From Bacillus mesophilus (GTDB lineage Bacteria > Bacillota > Bacilli > Bacillales > SA4): 64,000 bases of DNA. The stretch lies in NCBI RefSeq assembly GCF_011008845.1, contig NZ_JAAIWM010000002.1:744001-808000 (forward strand). Direction: 5' to 3'. The translations under genes and the position numbers were made by a program. Shown here one piece after another: positions 17,571 through 26,649 of this stretch. Under the pieces are notes generated by a model. It searched no databases. It had not been told where the DNA came from and saw nothing but the letters and a program-made list of their open reading frames with translations. Every line of letters starts with the position of its first letter. The stretch's first letter is position 1.

Positions 17571-18782
17571 TTAAAATAAATCTTCAAACTTGGAGTCTGA
17601 TTGGACAGTTTGCTCTGTTATTTCAACTACTTCTGTACGATTAATCGCGTCTTCAATTAATGGTGAAAAGTCATAAAAGCTTTCAAATCGATTAGCTTTT
17701 TCACGTTTTGGCTTTGTAGCAGGTGAGGCTGGAGTAAAAATTGTACAACAATCCTCAAAAGGTCGAATTGAAATATCATACGTATTAATTTTTTTCGATA
17801 GCTCAATGATTTCAAGCTTATCCATTGTTATAACAGGTCTTATGATAGGAATGTTGGTTACTTCGTTAATTGTATTCATACTAGCAAGGGTTTGACTCGC
17901 GACTTGACCTAAGCTTTCCCCTGTTGCAAGAGCAAGGATTTCATTTCTTTCGGCAATTTGCTCTGCAATTCTCAACATCATTCTTCTCATAACCGTCATT
18001 GAGTAATTACTTGGGATTTGCTTTTGTATCATAGTTTGAATATCTGTAAATGGAACAAGATGTACTTTAACCTTTTTAGAATATGAAGTCAACTTGCCCG
18101 CTAAATCCAACACTTTTTGCTTAGCACGATCATTCGTATAAGGGGGACTGTGGAAATGAATAGCTTCTAGTGCCACCCCTCTTTTCATCGTTAAATAACC
18201 AGCAACAGGACTATCAATACCACCCGATAAAAGTAGCAATGCTTTCCCACTTGATCCTACTGGTAAACCTCCTGCCCCTTTACGAGTATAAGAAGAGATA
18301 TATGTATCACCTTCTCTTACCTCGATTCTGACTTCGATTTCAGGGTTCCGAACATCCACAGTAACATCATCTGTATGATCTAATAGGTGACCACCAATTT
18401 CAAAGTTCAGCTGTTGTGTGTCAAGTGGGAACTGCTTATAAGAACGCTTTACATTAACTTTAAAAGTCTTATGTCCTTGTCCCTTTGCTTCGTGAAAGGC
18501 ATAAAGTGCTCCCGATTTCATCTCTTCAAGATCTGTGGCTGTTCTTAAAGCAAGACTATATGAATGGATACCAAATACAGTCTCCAACTGATCCATAATG
18601 GCGAAATGATTTTCTCCATTAAGTTTAATAAACATACGATCTCTCGTTTTTTCTATTCTAATTTTTGGAAAGTCCTTTAATCGATGAAGAACGTTTTCTT
18701 TTAATGCATCAATAAATTTTTGGCGATTCTTACTTTTAGTTGTAATTTCACCATAACGAATGAGTATTTGATCATATAACAT
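17571..18782 (-). CDS. thiI: tRNA 4-thiouridine synthetase ThiI
   Basis: Makes 4-thiouridine in tRNA and in some species contributes to thiazole synthesis. It has 403 aa, the short form without the C-terminal rhodanese domain that E. coli ThiI carries. An N-terminal ferredoxin-like and THUMP region covers about 1-165, and the PP-loop ATP pyrophosphatase motif [14 protein letters not shown] lies near residue 185. The sulfur donor is likely the cysteine desulfurase gene 4 bp upstream in the same operon (18787-19929), as with B. subtilis ThiI and NifZ. Confidence 0.96.
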   Translation of the reverse strand: MLYDQILIRYGEITTKSKNRQKFIDALKENVLHRLKDFPKIRIEKTRDRMFIKLNGENHFAIMDQLETVFGIHSYSLALRTATDLEEMKSGALYAFHEAKGQGHKTFKVNVKRSYKQFPLDTQQLNFEIGGHLLDHTDDVTVDVRNPEIEVRIEVREGDTYISSYTRKGAGGLPVGSSGKALLLLSGGIDSPVAGYLTMKRGVALEAIHFHSPPYTNDRAKQKVLDLAGKLTSYSKKVKVHLVPFTDIQTMIQKQIPSNYSMTVMRRMMLRIAEQIAERNEILALATGESLGQVASQTLASMNTINEVTNIPIIRPVITMDKLEIIELSKKINTYDISIRPFEDCCTIFTPASPATKPKREKANRFESFYDFSPLIEDAINRTEVVEITEQTVQSDSKFEDLF

Positions 18783-18786
18783 GTAA

Positions 18787-19929
18787 CTACCTCTTTATCA
18801 CTTTATTTTGTTTGATAATTGTCTCTATAGCACTACAGAATGCTTGGATCTCCTCCAATGTACTCTGAGTTGATAAGCTAACTCGAATGGCATATTTTGC
18901 TACAGAGTTTGGCATGCCCATTTCTAATAGGATTCGACTAGCACTTGTTTGTTTAGATGAACATGCAGACTTTGTTGAGACATAGATTTTGTAATCCTCT
19001 AATGCATGAACGACTACTTCCGGTTTTAATCCAGGAATTGAAAAGTTCACAATATGTGGTGAAGCTCCTTCAAGAGGTGTGTTAATCACAAATTCCGGAA
19101 ATCTATTTAAAAAGCCAGTTAAATGGTTTCTTAGCTTTGTTAAATGCTCCATCTTCTCCTGTTGATTTTCTAGGGTCATTCTTAACGCCTTGGTCATTGC
19201 GACAATGCCTGGAACATTCTCGGTTCCGGCACGCAACTGATTTTCTTGTGAGCCGCCTGTAAATAACGGCTCTAGCTTAACACCTTGTCTTACGTATAGC
19301 ATTCCCGTACCTTTTACGCTGTGGAATTTATGACCAGAGATGGTAAGTAGGTCAATACCACTATCCACTATACTTAATGGGACCTTTCCCATCCCTTGAA
19401 CATCATCTACATGAAAAAGGATTTTGGGATATTGCTTTAATAGTTCACCAATTTCTTGAATAGGCTGGATCGTTCCAACCTCATTATTGACATGAATCAT
19501 CGTAACTAATATGGTATCAGGTCTTATTGCATCCTTAACTTGTTGAACCGCCACTGCTCCAGCTTTATTAACAGGTAAGAAAGTAACTTCAAACCCATGT
19601 TTCTCTAATTGTTTTAGACCTTCCTGAATGGAAGCATGTTCTACAGCTGTCGTGATAATATGTTTGCCACGATTTTTATATTTTAAGGCGGTACCTTTAA
19701 TGGCAATATTGTTACCTTCTGTTCCACCTGATGTAAAAATGATTTCACTAGGATGTATGGATAAAAGCTTACTAATAACTTCTCTTGATTGATATAATAA
19801 ACGCTCAGCTTCACTGCCAAGTGCATGAACTGATGAAGGATTTCCAAAGTAATGGGTAGCAACCTTTACGTAAGCATCAATTACTTCCTCGTAAGGCCTT
19901 GTGGTTGCACTATTATCTAAATAAATCAT
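18787..19929 (-). CDS. Cysteine desulfurase (NifZ type, ThiI partner)
   Basis: A PLP enzyme that removes sulfur from cysteine and passes it to ThiI. It has 380 aa from the ATG at 19929 ([15 protein letters not shown]) after GGGGAG; the 16-codon upstream extension has no homology. The PLP-binding lysine is in [15 protein letters not shown]. The reactive cysteine loop is [21 protein letters not shown] near residue 325. The [12 protein letters not shown] motif is also typical. It is 4 bp from thiI, so the two are translationally close. In B. subtilis this gene is nifZ. Confidence 0.94.
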   Translation of the reverse strand: MIYLDNSATTRPYEEVIDAYVKVATHYFGNPSSVHALGSEAERLLYQSREVISKLLSIHPSEIIFTSGGTEGNNIAIKGTALKYKNRGKHIITTAVEHASIQEGLKQLEKHGFEVTFLPVNKAGAVAVQQVKDAIRPDTILVTMIHVNNEVGTIQPIQEIGELLKQYPKILFHVDDVQGMGKVPLSIVDSGIDLLTISGHKFHSVKGTGMLYVRQGVKLEPLFTGGSQENQLRAGTENVPGIVAMTKALRMTLENQQEKMEHLTKLRNHLTGFLNRFPEFVINTPLEGASPHIVNFSIPGLKPEVVVHALEDYKIYVSTKSACSSKQTSASRILLEMGMPNSVAKYAIRVSLSTQSTLEEIQAFCSAIETIIKQNKVIKR

Positions 19930-20078
19930 TGATATTCTCCCCTTTTTAAACACCGATGCAAATATATATCTTATCATATTTCTAACATTATCAAAAACTG
20001 AACTGTTAACGGTATAGGATCATTACACAGGTAGTTTCTTCCTTCAGTAACCATACGAACATTGTTGAACTCTTTAGA

Positions 20079-20266
20079 ACAAAAGGCGCAAGCGCCCCGT
20101 TAAGCCCCGACAAGCAAATGTTCCTAGAAGAAGAAAAGGGGAACTTTCCTTTTCTTCTTCTAGGGTTATTTGACCAAGGAAAAAGTGTTTTTTCTTTTTC
20201 CCTCGAGGTAGGATGAAATTGCAAAGATCATCGCAATTTCATCTTGGCTGGGCGCTGGAGCTAGAT
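20079..20266. repeat. Multi-hairpin intergenic repeat element, full-length copy
   Basis: The element spans roughly 187 bp with nested perfect stems. An outer arm AGCGCCC (20091-20097) pairs with GGGCGCT (20250-20256). Inside, CCTAGAAGAAGAAAAGG (20123-20139) pairs with its exact complement at 20148-20164. GGAAAAAG (20178-20185) pairs with CTTTTTCC (20194-20201). GATGAAATTGC (20212-20222) pairs with GCAATTTCATC (20233-20243). No convincing coding sequence lies in it. Shorter or decayed relatives occur at 61427-61466 and 45183-45266. Confidence 0.75.
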
Positions 20267-20328
20267 TTAAATGTACTGTCCCCAGTTATCAACAAATGAT
20301 TATTTTTAATTTCCTAAACCACAAACAA
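20267..20328. other. Spacer between repeat element and ezrA terminator
   Basis: AT-rich sequence with no recognisable feature. Confidence 0.3.
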
Positions 20329-20361
20329 AAGACTATCCGAGACAGCCTCAGATAGTCTTAC
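20327..20361 (-). terminator. Rho-independent terminator of ezrA
   Basis: On the minus strand AAGACTATC and GATAGTCTT flank a 13-nt loop, and TTTGTTTG follows. Confidence 0.65.
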
Positions 20362-20364
20362 ATG

Positions 20365-22053
20365 TTAATTGTTTTCAATTAAATTTTGTACTTTCTTTAA
20401 AGCACCTGGTTCTACTCTTTCCAAAGCTGTTGCCGCTTCTTCCAGCGCACGAGGATACTCAAAATTGCGGAATGCTAGCTCTGCCTCTGCAAGCTTTTCA
20501 GCCATATGAAGGGACCTACCTCTATATCTATTTCCGTACTGAATGACCTGCTCTACTAAAAATGCCTGTTCAACCATCTCCTCAGTTTTTGAAGACAATA
20601 GTTCTACTTTAGCTAGGGCCTGCTCCAATAAAGAAGTTAGTGCCGGAACATGAAGAGGTTTTTCCTGTAGCTTTTCCGCCACCATTACTACCTGGTTGTT
20701 ACACTCCTTTATTTCAAAGAGATAACCCTCTGGTAAACCTGGAAGATTACTCTTCTGAACAAGGCGTTTTGAATCCAGAAGCATTTTTCTCATTTCTCCG
20801 AGCTTTTCTTTTACATACATCTCGTCTTTTCTAAGAGTCTGTAGCATATCTACAAATTCTTGATGAGATTGCTTTAAGGTATCAATTTGTCCTTTAATAT
20901 CCTCTAGTTCACTTTGAATGACCGAATAAGCAATATCCTGTTCTTCAATAGAGCCTTTAACATTCGTGAACCTTTTAAGCAATGTATTGATTTGTGTTTC
21001 AATATCCTTTTGCATTTCGAGATCTTTATCAAGTAGCTTATAGCTGAGCTGCACTTGCTCTGCTTCTATCTTCGTTTCCTTCGTTTCATCATTCAGTTGG
21101 CTCAGGTCAACATGTATAGGTGTCACCTGTTGCTGAACAAAATGCTTTGAAATGACTTCTTTTTCAAGCTGATCATAAAATCCTTCAATCTGTTCTTGAA
21201 GTTCAATTAAGCCTGCTTTCACGGGCTCAATATCTGCATTTTCAATATAAATGAGATACTCTGTGAGTTTTCCCTTCATGGATGAAACTTCTTTTTCCAC
21301 TTGAAGGTGATTTAACACAAACCCTTCCTCCGTCATCTCTTTTACACCTTGTAACAATTCATCAATTTGGTTTGGAATCGTTAAAGAACAATCCTTAAGA
21401 AGTGCAGGTAATTCTTCTATTAACAATTTAATATGATCAATCTGGTCTTTTATGGACTGAACAAGTTCTTTTGCCAAAAGTATGTCACCATTGTCCATCT
21501 TTTCATAAAATGATTCAAATTGTACGACAATTCCCTCTAGCATCAGCTCAAGCTTTACCTCTGCTTTTCCAAATGAATTACTGTGAGCTAAGATCTTTCT
21601 TTTTAAATCTCGATAATCTTGCTTTAATTCTTCAATCTCAACTTTATTATTTTCTTCACTACCTACTAATTCTTGTAGTTCCGATAGTATTGATTTTATT
21701 GTGTCTTCTATTCCCTGAAGCTGATCATTAATTTCTTTCACTAAAAGCTTAGCTTTACGAATTCGATATTTATCGGCATATTCTTCGATATCAAACAGTG
21801 CTTCCTCTACATTAGGTAGCTCAGTTGTGATGATTTCATCCCATTCAGTACGCCATTTTTCAAACAGCTGCTCAGTTTGTCCGACCATATTAAGACCCTT
21901 CATTAACGACATCTCATCTGTTACAGGTCTGTTCATTATATCAATCTTCCACGCCTCTAAACGATCGACATCTTTATAAACTTTCTTTCTAACGAGCATG
22001 CCATATATGAAAAAGATGACCAATAAAAGGATTGCAACGATGATGAATTCCAT
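20365..22053 (-). CDS. ezrA: Septation ring formation regulator EzrA
   Basis: A membrane-anchored coiled-coil protein that limits FtsZ ring assembly to mid-cell. It has 562 aa from the ATG at 22053 (MEFIIVAILLLVIFFIYG), preceded by AAGGGG. Residues 3-22 form the single N-terminal membrane helix, followed by long stretches of heptad-rich helix with charged residues (for example LQELVGSEENNKVEIEEL). The C-terminus carries the conserved QYGNRYRGRS-type patch. Its place between the thiI/nifZ pair and hisJ matches B. subtilis. Confidence 0.95.
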   Translation of the reverse strand: MEFIIVAILLLVIFFIYGMLVRKKVYKDVDRLEAWKIDIMNRPVTDEMSLMKGLNMVGQTEQLFEKWRTEWDEIITTELPNVEEALFDIEEYADKYRIRKAKLLVKEINDQLQGIEDTIKSILSELQELVGSEENNKVEIEELKQDYRDLKRKILAHSNSFGKAEVKLELMLEGIVVQFESFYEKMDNGDILLAKELVQSIKDQIDHIKLLIEELPALLKDCSLTIPNQIDELLQGVKEMTEEGFVLNHLQVEKEVSSMKGKLTEYLIYIENADIEPVKAGLIELQEQIEGFYDQLEKEVISKHFVQQQVTPIHVDLSQLNDETKETKIEAEQVQLSYKLLDKDLEMQKDIETQINTLLKRFTNVKGSIEEQDIAYSVIQSELEDIKGQIDTLKQSHQEFVDMLQTLRKDEMYVKEKLGEMRKMLLDSKRLVQKSNLPGLPEGYLFEIKECNNQVVMVAEKLQEKPLHVPALTSLLEQALAKVELLSSKTEEMVEQAFLVEQVIQYGNRYRGRSLHMAEKLAEAELAFRNFEYPRALEEAATALERVEPGALKKVQNLIENN

Positions 22054-22278
22054 AATAAGCCCCTTTCCTCTGCTAATGTTCACCATCTCTTTATCTAATT
22101 GGAAAAGTAAAGTTACACTACTTTATTTCCTACATTTTCAGATTAGCTAAAAAAAGATAGAACTATATTTATATTTTAATTGTAAATGAATTTTCAATGC
22201 TTTTATGATACCATGTAAACGACAATTTTTGACCAAATTTTTTAAAATTTTTACATTTTGAACGTGGAGGAATGAACT

Positions 22279-23100
22279 TTGATTGCTGACGGTCACATTC
22301 ACACACCATTTTGCCCTCATGGAACGAAGGATTCTTTTGAACATTATATAGAAAAAGCAATAGGTCTAGGCTTTAAAGAAATATCATTTACAGAGCACGC
22401 TCCACTTCCTATAAACTTTAATGACCCTACTCCACTAAAAGATAGTTCGATGAGACTAGAGCACCTGGATTCATATTTCGAGACGATTACACAATTAAAA
22501 GAGAGATATTCCAATCAAATAAAGATTAACAGAGGATTAGAGGTTGATTATATTGAGGGATACGAGGATGAGATTCGCTCTTTTCTATTAAAATACGGAC
22601 CTTTAATAGATGATAGTATTTTATCTGTCCATTTCCTTAAGAAGGATACTAGCTATTATTGTATGGATTATAGCCCAGATGCATTTGGGGAAATGATTAC
22701 GATTTTTGGAAGTGTTGAACATATTTATAAGTCCTATTATGAAACTGTTTTGAAGTCGATTCATTCAGATTTAGGCTTGTTCAAACCAAAAAGAATCGGT
22801 CACCTTACACTTGCTCATAAGTTTCAAAAAAAATTTCCTGTTCAACACAGCTTCGAACAGGAAATACGAGAAATACTGGTTAACATGAAAGAAAAACAAC
22901 TACAGCTTGATTATAATGGAGCAGGAATAAATAAGCCCCTTTGCAAAGAGCCTTACCCTCCTCATTGGGTAATCAAAGAGGCAATAACACTATCAATTCC
23001 GCTTGTATATGGATCAGATGCCCACCAAGTCAAGGATCTACACCAAGGAATTGACTACTTATATCCACACGCTCCCTTTACTTCTCCCACTTCTCTTTAG
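22279..23100 (+). CDS. hisJ: Histidinol-phosphatase (PHP family) HisJ
   Basis: Removes phosphate from histidinol phosphate in histidine synthesis. It has 273 aa. The start is TTG at 22279 after GGAGG at an 8-bp spacing; the overlapping ATG is in the wrong frame. PHP metal-binding motifs are present: DGHIHTPFCPHGTKDS at the start, FTEHAPLP, and GSDAHQVKDL near the C-terminus. The gene is away from the his operon and stands alone, as in B. subtilis. It is divergent from ezrA. Confidence 0.93.
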   Translation: MIADGHIHTPFCPHGTKDSFEHYIEKAIGLGFKEISFTEHAPLPINFNDPTPLKDSSMRLEHLDSYFETITQLKERYSNQIKINRGLEVDYIEGYEDEIRSFLLKYGPLIDDSILSVHFLKKDTSYYCMDYSPDAFGEMITIFGSVEHIYKSYYETVLKSIHSDLGLFKPKRIGHLTLAHKFQKKFPVQHSFEQEIREILVNMKEKQLQLDYNGAGINKPLCKEPYPPHWVIKEAITLSIPLVYGSDAHQVKDLHQGIDYLYPHAPFTSPTSL

Positions 23101-23136
23101 GATGGGTTGAAATTCGACGGATAGATTAAGTAACGA

Positions 23137-23781
23137 TTAAAAGTGAGCAATTTTTAATTCCGGCATCGTCACCTGACAAATGGAGAATTCAATCCAGTTC
23201 TCCATTTCTTTGCTATACTGCTTAAAGAAATATTCATCATGAGGAATGATATGCAACACCTCTGTAAAATACTGAGGCTGAAGCACAGGCATGGTAAGCA
23301 TCCCTTTGAATTGGGCAAGTACAGATGGAATGGCAAGCTTACGAAATTCCTTTGAACGGATCCCGTCTTCAAATAATTGTTTAAAATAATACTTTTCTTT
23401 TGCTAAATAGGTTGCCATGACTTCTCGAATTAAGACGTTGTCTAGCGTCATCTCTCTGTAGACAAACCTTGCTAGATGTCTATTTTCCGCTTGAAATCTA
23501 AGCAAAGTTCTAGTTAAAAAAACAAGTCTTTCTTTAGCAGATAAAGATTCATGCTGTTCAAGCACTTCTTCTATCACACGAATATACTGATCTAAATATA
23601 AAGATATGAGATGCTCTAACAATCCTTTTTTATTTTTAAAATAGTATGAAACAATAGCAATATTAACATCGGCTTTTTCAGCTATATCTCTAATCGAGGT
23701 TCCATTAAAACCTTTCGTGTTGAATAATCCAATTGACGCTTGCACGACTTTTTCTTTAGATGAAGGCTTAGGTTGACTCAA
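23137..23781 (-). CDS. yttP: TetR-family regulator YttP
   Basis: A DNA-binding repressor of 214 aa. I place the start at the TTG at 23781 (M)SQPKPSSKEK because GGAGTG lies 7 bp before it; the frame is open further upstream. The helix-turn-helix is IRDIAEKADVNIAIVSYYF near residues 28-46, followed by KNKKGLLEHLI. The remaining helical domain binds an unknown ligand. It converges on hisJ from the opposite strand. Its target genes are unknown. Confidence 0.85.
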   Translation of the reverse strand: MSQPKPSSKEKVVQASIGLFNTKGFNGTSIRDIAEKADVNIAIVSYYFKNKKGLLEHLISLYLDQYIRVIEEVLEQHESLSAKERLVFLTRTLLRFQAENRHLARFVYREMTLDNVLIREVMATYLAKEKYYFKQLFEDGIRSKEFRKLAIPSVLAQFKGMLTMPVLQPQYFTEVLHIIPHDEYFFKQYSKEMENWIEFSICQVTMPELKIAHF

Positions 23782-24011
23782 ATTGATCACTCCATGAATT
23801 CTCGTCTTATAGAGGATGTTCAAAAGTTATGTGAAATTAGCTATAGAATTTCTTCAATGGCTATTTCCCCTTAGTTTTTAAACAGGCTCTAATATAATAC
23901 CTTCTTGCTATTTGGGTGGAACCCTTTATGTTTTCATCGACAAATTCGTGCTTATTCTATTGTATTTTGCTATAGTATTAAACAATTAGTATCAAAAAAA
24001 GGGGGATTTCC

Positions 24012-24494
24012 GTGTTTAAAGTCGAACAATACAAGGAAACAAAAGAAAAGAATTACGATCTTGTGATTAAGCAGCTTCAAGCACTATTAGAAGGTGAGAG
24101 TAATGTTGTTGCAAATTTAGCAAATGCCTCTGCTTTGTTAAATCAATTTTTATCAGATGTAAATTGGGTTGGTTTCTATGTAACTGACGGTGAGGATGAA
24201 CTAATTCTTGGACCATTTCAAGGTCTTCCTGCTTGTGTTAGGATCCCTTTTGGTAAAGGAGTTTGCGGAACTGCCGCTGCAACAAAGGAGACACAACGAA
24301 TTGCAGATGTACATGCATTCCCTGGTCATATTGCTTGTGATGCAGCTTCACAATCGGAAATCGTTGTTCCATTAATTAAGAATGGAAAAGTAATAGGAGT
24401 ACTAGATATAGACAGTCCGAAAAAGGACCGCTTCGACGAGACTGATCAAAAATCGTTAGAAAAGTTTGTTGAGGTTCTGATCCCATTTATTTAA
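24012..24494 (+). CDS. ytsP: Free methionine-(R)-sulfoxide reductase, GAF type (YtsP)
   Basis: Reduces free Met-R-sulfoxide. It has 160 aa and starts at GTG 24012 after AAGGGGGAT. The three conserved cysteines of this GAF-fold enzyme are visible: Cys75 in LPACVRIPF, Cys85 in GKGVCGTAAA and Cys109 in HIACDAAS. WVGFYVTDG and VIGVLDIDSP are typical framework motifs. It lies convergent to the methionine gamma-lyase-like gene with a shared terminator, and both act on methionine, although no operon is formed. Confidence 0.93.
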   Translation: MFKVEQYKETKEKNYDLVIKQLQALLEGESNVVANLANASALLNQFLSDVNWVGFYVTDGEDELILGPFQGLPACVRIPFGKGVCGTAAATKETQRIADVHAFPGHIACDAASQSEIVVPLIKNGKVIGVLDIDSPKKDRFDETDQKSLEKFVEVLIPFI

Positions 24495-24683
24495 TAGGCT
24501 CTTTTCTAAAACTTTGTTGCTTTCGTGACATTTAGTTTGGCTAAACAACCTGTTTTATAAGCAAATTGAATATAGATTAGAAAAGAGCAACTCTCTTTAT
24601 GTATAGTAAGATCTTGATACTAAGGTAAAATTCCGGCTTTTGGGATTTTTACGCTGAGCAACAATCTATACGAAAACAGCCAT

Positions 24684-24727
24684 TTAATAAGAAAAGGAGT
24701 CGTAACATCGACTCCTTTTCTTATTTA
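24684..24727. terminator. Bidirectional terminator between ytsP and the gamma-lyase-like gene
   Basis: AATAAGAAAAGGAGTCG (24686-24702) pairs with its complement at 24709-24725, a 17-bp stem with a 6-nt loop. T-rich sequence follows on both strands. It lies much nearer the minus-strand stop codon. The 190 bp between ytsP and this stem contain nothing I recognise. Confidence 0.85.
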
Positions 24728-24743
24728 TAAGCATATTTTTAAA

Positions 24744-25913
24744 CTATAACTTATTTAGAGCCTGATTCAAGTCTTCCCAAATATCTTCCCACGCTTCTAA
24801 ACCGACTGACAGCCTAACCAGTTGATTAGTAATTCCCATCATAAGCCTTTGTTCCTCTGGCACAATTGCATGAGTCATCGTTGCTGGATGCTGGATTAGA
24901 GTCTCAGTGTCACCAAGGCTCACCGCCACCTTAATTAAGTGCAAATTATTTAGTAGTTTTTGTGCGTCTTCTTTCTCACCATGAATAGTAAACGAAATAA
25001 CGCCACCTGCTCTACTCATCTGTCCTTCACTAATATTTGTTGTAAGTAATGGATAAATCAGCTTGTCAACCTTTTTATGAAGCTTCAATTTCTCTACTAT
25101 TTTCTCAGCATTATCACAATGACGTTCCATTCTGACTGGCAGGGTCTTAAGTCCTCGAAGAAGTAGCCATGCATCAAATGGCGACATAATTCCACCAATA
25201 TCCTTTCGAACATGCATCGCAATTTCGTTGATGACTTCTGCTTTACCGACCACGATTCCACCAACCACGTCACCATGGCCACCAATATACTTAGTCGCAC
25301 TGTGCACCACTAAATCACAGCCCCACTCTAATGGTCTTTGTAAATAGGGTGACAGAAAAGTGTTATCAACAATAACCGGTATATTATGTTTTTTAGCCGC
25401 ACTCACCACTTTTGAAAGGTCGATCACTTCCATCGTTGGATTAATAGGTGTTTCAAGGAAAATGCATGCTGTTTTATCTGAGATTTTTTCCTCTATTTCC
25501 TCAATCGTATTCATATCTAGTAAATCAAAAGTGATTTGAAGCTTCTCCTCTAGCCATTTTAATAAACCAAACGTACAGCCATATATCCCCTTTGAACATA
25601 GAACATGACTGCCTTGCTCTACATAATGTAATAACACGGAAGATACAGCGGCCATACCTGATCCAAACGCCAAACCTTTCTCAGCGCCCTCAAGAATTGC
25701 CATCTTGTCTTCTAATAATTGAACAGTCGGGTTACCCAGTCGTGAATAAATCATTCCTTCTTCATTTCCTGAAAATCTACCTTCTCCTTGTTCAGCTGTA
25801 TTAAAGGTAAATGTAGATGTTTGAAATAAAGGTGGAGTTAAGCTACCTAAAAACTGTTTTGATTGATAGTTACCATGAACAGCATTCGTTTCAAACTTAT
25901 GATTTTTCCCCAT
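24744..25913 (-). CDS. Methionine gamma-lyase-like trans-sulfuration enzyme
   Basis: A 389-aa PLP enzyme of the Cys/Met metabolism family. The PLP lysine is Lys208 in VHSATKYIGGHGD. Tyr111 and Cys113 (in KGIYGCTFGLL) match the Tyr and Cys that distinguish methionine gamma-lyase, which splits methionine to methanethiol, ammonia and 2-oxobutyrate; cystathionine gamma-synthase and gamma-lyase usually lack that cysteine. The likely activity is methionine gamma-lyase, but the family is easily confused. A near-consensus cre lies 44 bp upstream of the start, suggesting carbon-catabolite control. The ATG is preceded by AGGAGG. Confidence 0.85.
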   Translation of the reverse strand: MGKNHKFETNAVHGNYQSKQFLGSLTPPLFQTSTFTFNTAEQGEGRFSGNEEGMIYSRLGNPTVQLLEDKMAILEGAEKGLAFGSGMAAVSSVLLHYVEQGSHVLCSKGIYGCTFGLLKWLEEKLQITFDLLDMNTIEEIEEKISDKTACIFLETPINPTMEVIDLSKVVSAAKKHNIPVIVDNTFLSPYLQRPLEWGCDLVVHSATKYIGGHGDVVGGIVVGKAEVINEIAMHVRKDIGGIMSPFDAWLLLRGLKTLPVRMERHCDNAEKIVEKLKLHKKVDKLIYPLLTTNISEGQMSRAGGVISFTIHGEKEDAQKLLNNLHLIKVAVSLGDTETLIQHPATMTHAIVPEEQRLMMGITNQLVRLSVGLEAWEDIWEDLNQALNKL

Positions 25914-25956
25914 ATTCCCGCCTCCTACATACTATAATATGTGAAAAAACCAAATT

Positions 25957-25970
25957 TGAAAACGCTTACT
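25957..25970 (+). promoter_or_regulatory. Candidate cre upstream of the gamma-lyase-like gene
   Basis: TGAAAACGCTTACT matches TGWAANCGNTNWCA at 13 of 14 positions. It sits close to or over the likely -35 region of the gene starting at 25913, whose probable -10 is near 25934-25939. Confidence 0.55.
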
Positions 25971-26141
25971 TTTTGTCATTTATAGTTGTAATTTGTATTT
26001 TTTTGTAAATCCTAACTAATAAATAGCTCTTTCTAAAAATAAAACCCTATTTTTCATTTCCGTTTCACTATGCTATAACACTTTCTTTTGGAAGAAGGAA
26101 GGATTAGCACTCGGCACTTATTTTTTTAGTTTCCACAAAAA

Positions 26142-26167
26142 AAGACGAGCCTGTTTAAACTCGTCAA
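26142..26167 (-). terminator. Rho-independent terminator of the GNAT gene
   Basis: On the minus strand GACGAG and CTCGTC flank a 10-nt loop, followed by seven T. Confidence 0.7.
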
Positions 26168-26173
26168 CGTGTT

Positions 26174-26623
26174 TTATTTAATCAATTGCCACTTTAACAT
26201 GTTAGCCTCTTGATTGATCCTCTTCATATTCAGCTTTTCTAATACTCTAATTGATGATAAGTTACTTTCATCGCACTCGGCTATAACTTCATCAACACTT
26301 TCATGTGAAAAAGCCCAAGTAATGAGTTCTCTAACAGCTTCCGTAGCATAACCATTACCTTGTGCAGTAGGTATCATTCCATACCCAACTTCAACAGCAT
26401 GGTTTCCATTAGGCTTACCCTTAAATCCAATATCTCCAATTATACGGATTGTCTCTTTCTCAATAACTAGCCATACCCCCCAGCCAATCAGAGAAGGATC
26501 CTTTCTAAGCTCTTCTATGTGGAATTGTATATGTGGACCCATTTCAAAGTCTTCATTTGAAATCGTTGATACAAGAGACTCAGTACAAGGAACTAGTTTT
26601 AATCTTTTTGTTTGTAACTCCAT
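26174..26623 (-). CDS. GNAT-family N-acetyltransferase
   Basis: A 149-aa enzyme of the GCN5-related acetyltransferase fold (RimJ/RimL-like). The acetyl-CoA loop is in VGYGMIPTAQGNGYATEAV, followed by RELITWAF and SIRVLEKLNM, the typical C-terminal half. The start MELQTKRLKLVPCTES follows AGGAG. The neighbouring dgcP gene is 26 bp upstream in the same direction. The substrate cannot be inferred. Confidence 0.85.
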   Translation of the reverse strand: MELQTKRLKLVPCTESLVSTISNEDFEMGPHIQFHIEELRKDPSLIGWGVWLVIEKETIRIIGDIGFKGKPNGNHAVEVGYGMIPTAQGNGYATEAVRELITWAFSHESVDEVIAECDESNLSSIRVLEKLNMKRINQEANMLKWQLIK

Positions 26624-26649
26624 TATAATCTCCTCTTTAAGGCATTTAT

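Noticed and set aside
20006..20224. A 72-codon minus-strand frame in the repeat region
   Set aside because: It runs through the hairpins of the structured repeat, has no ribosome-binding site, and its composition follows the repeat.
22147..22360. Two minus-strand frames overlapping hisJ 5' end
   Set aside because: They lie over the hisJ coding region and its AT-rich leader; no ribosome-binding site or homology.
25914..26140. SAM riboswitch (S-box) ahead of the gamma-lyase-like gene
   Set aside because: None of the expected S-box helices or GAGGGA/GCAACC-type conserved segments is present; the leader is too short.
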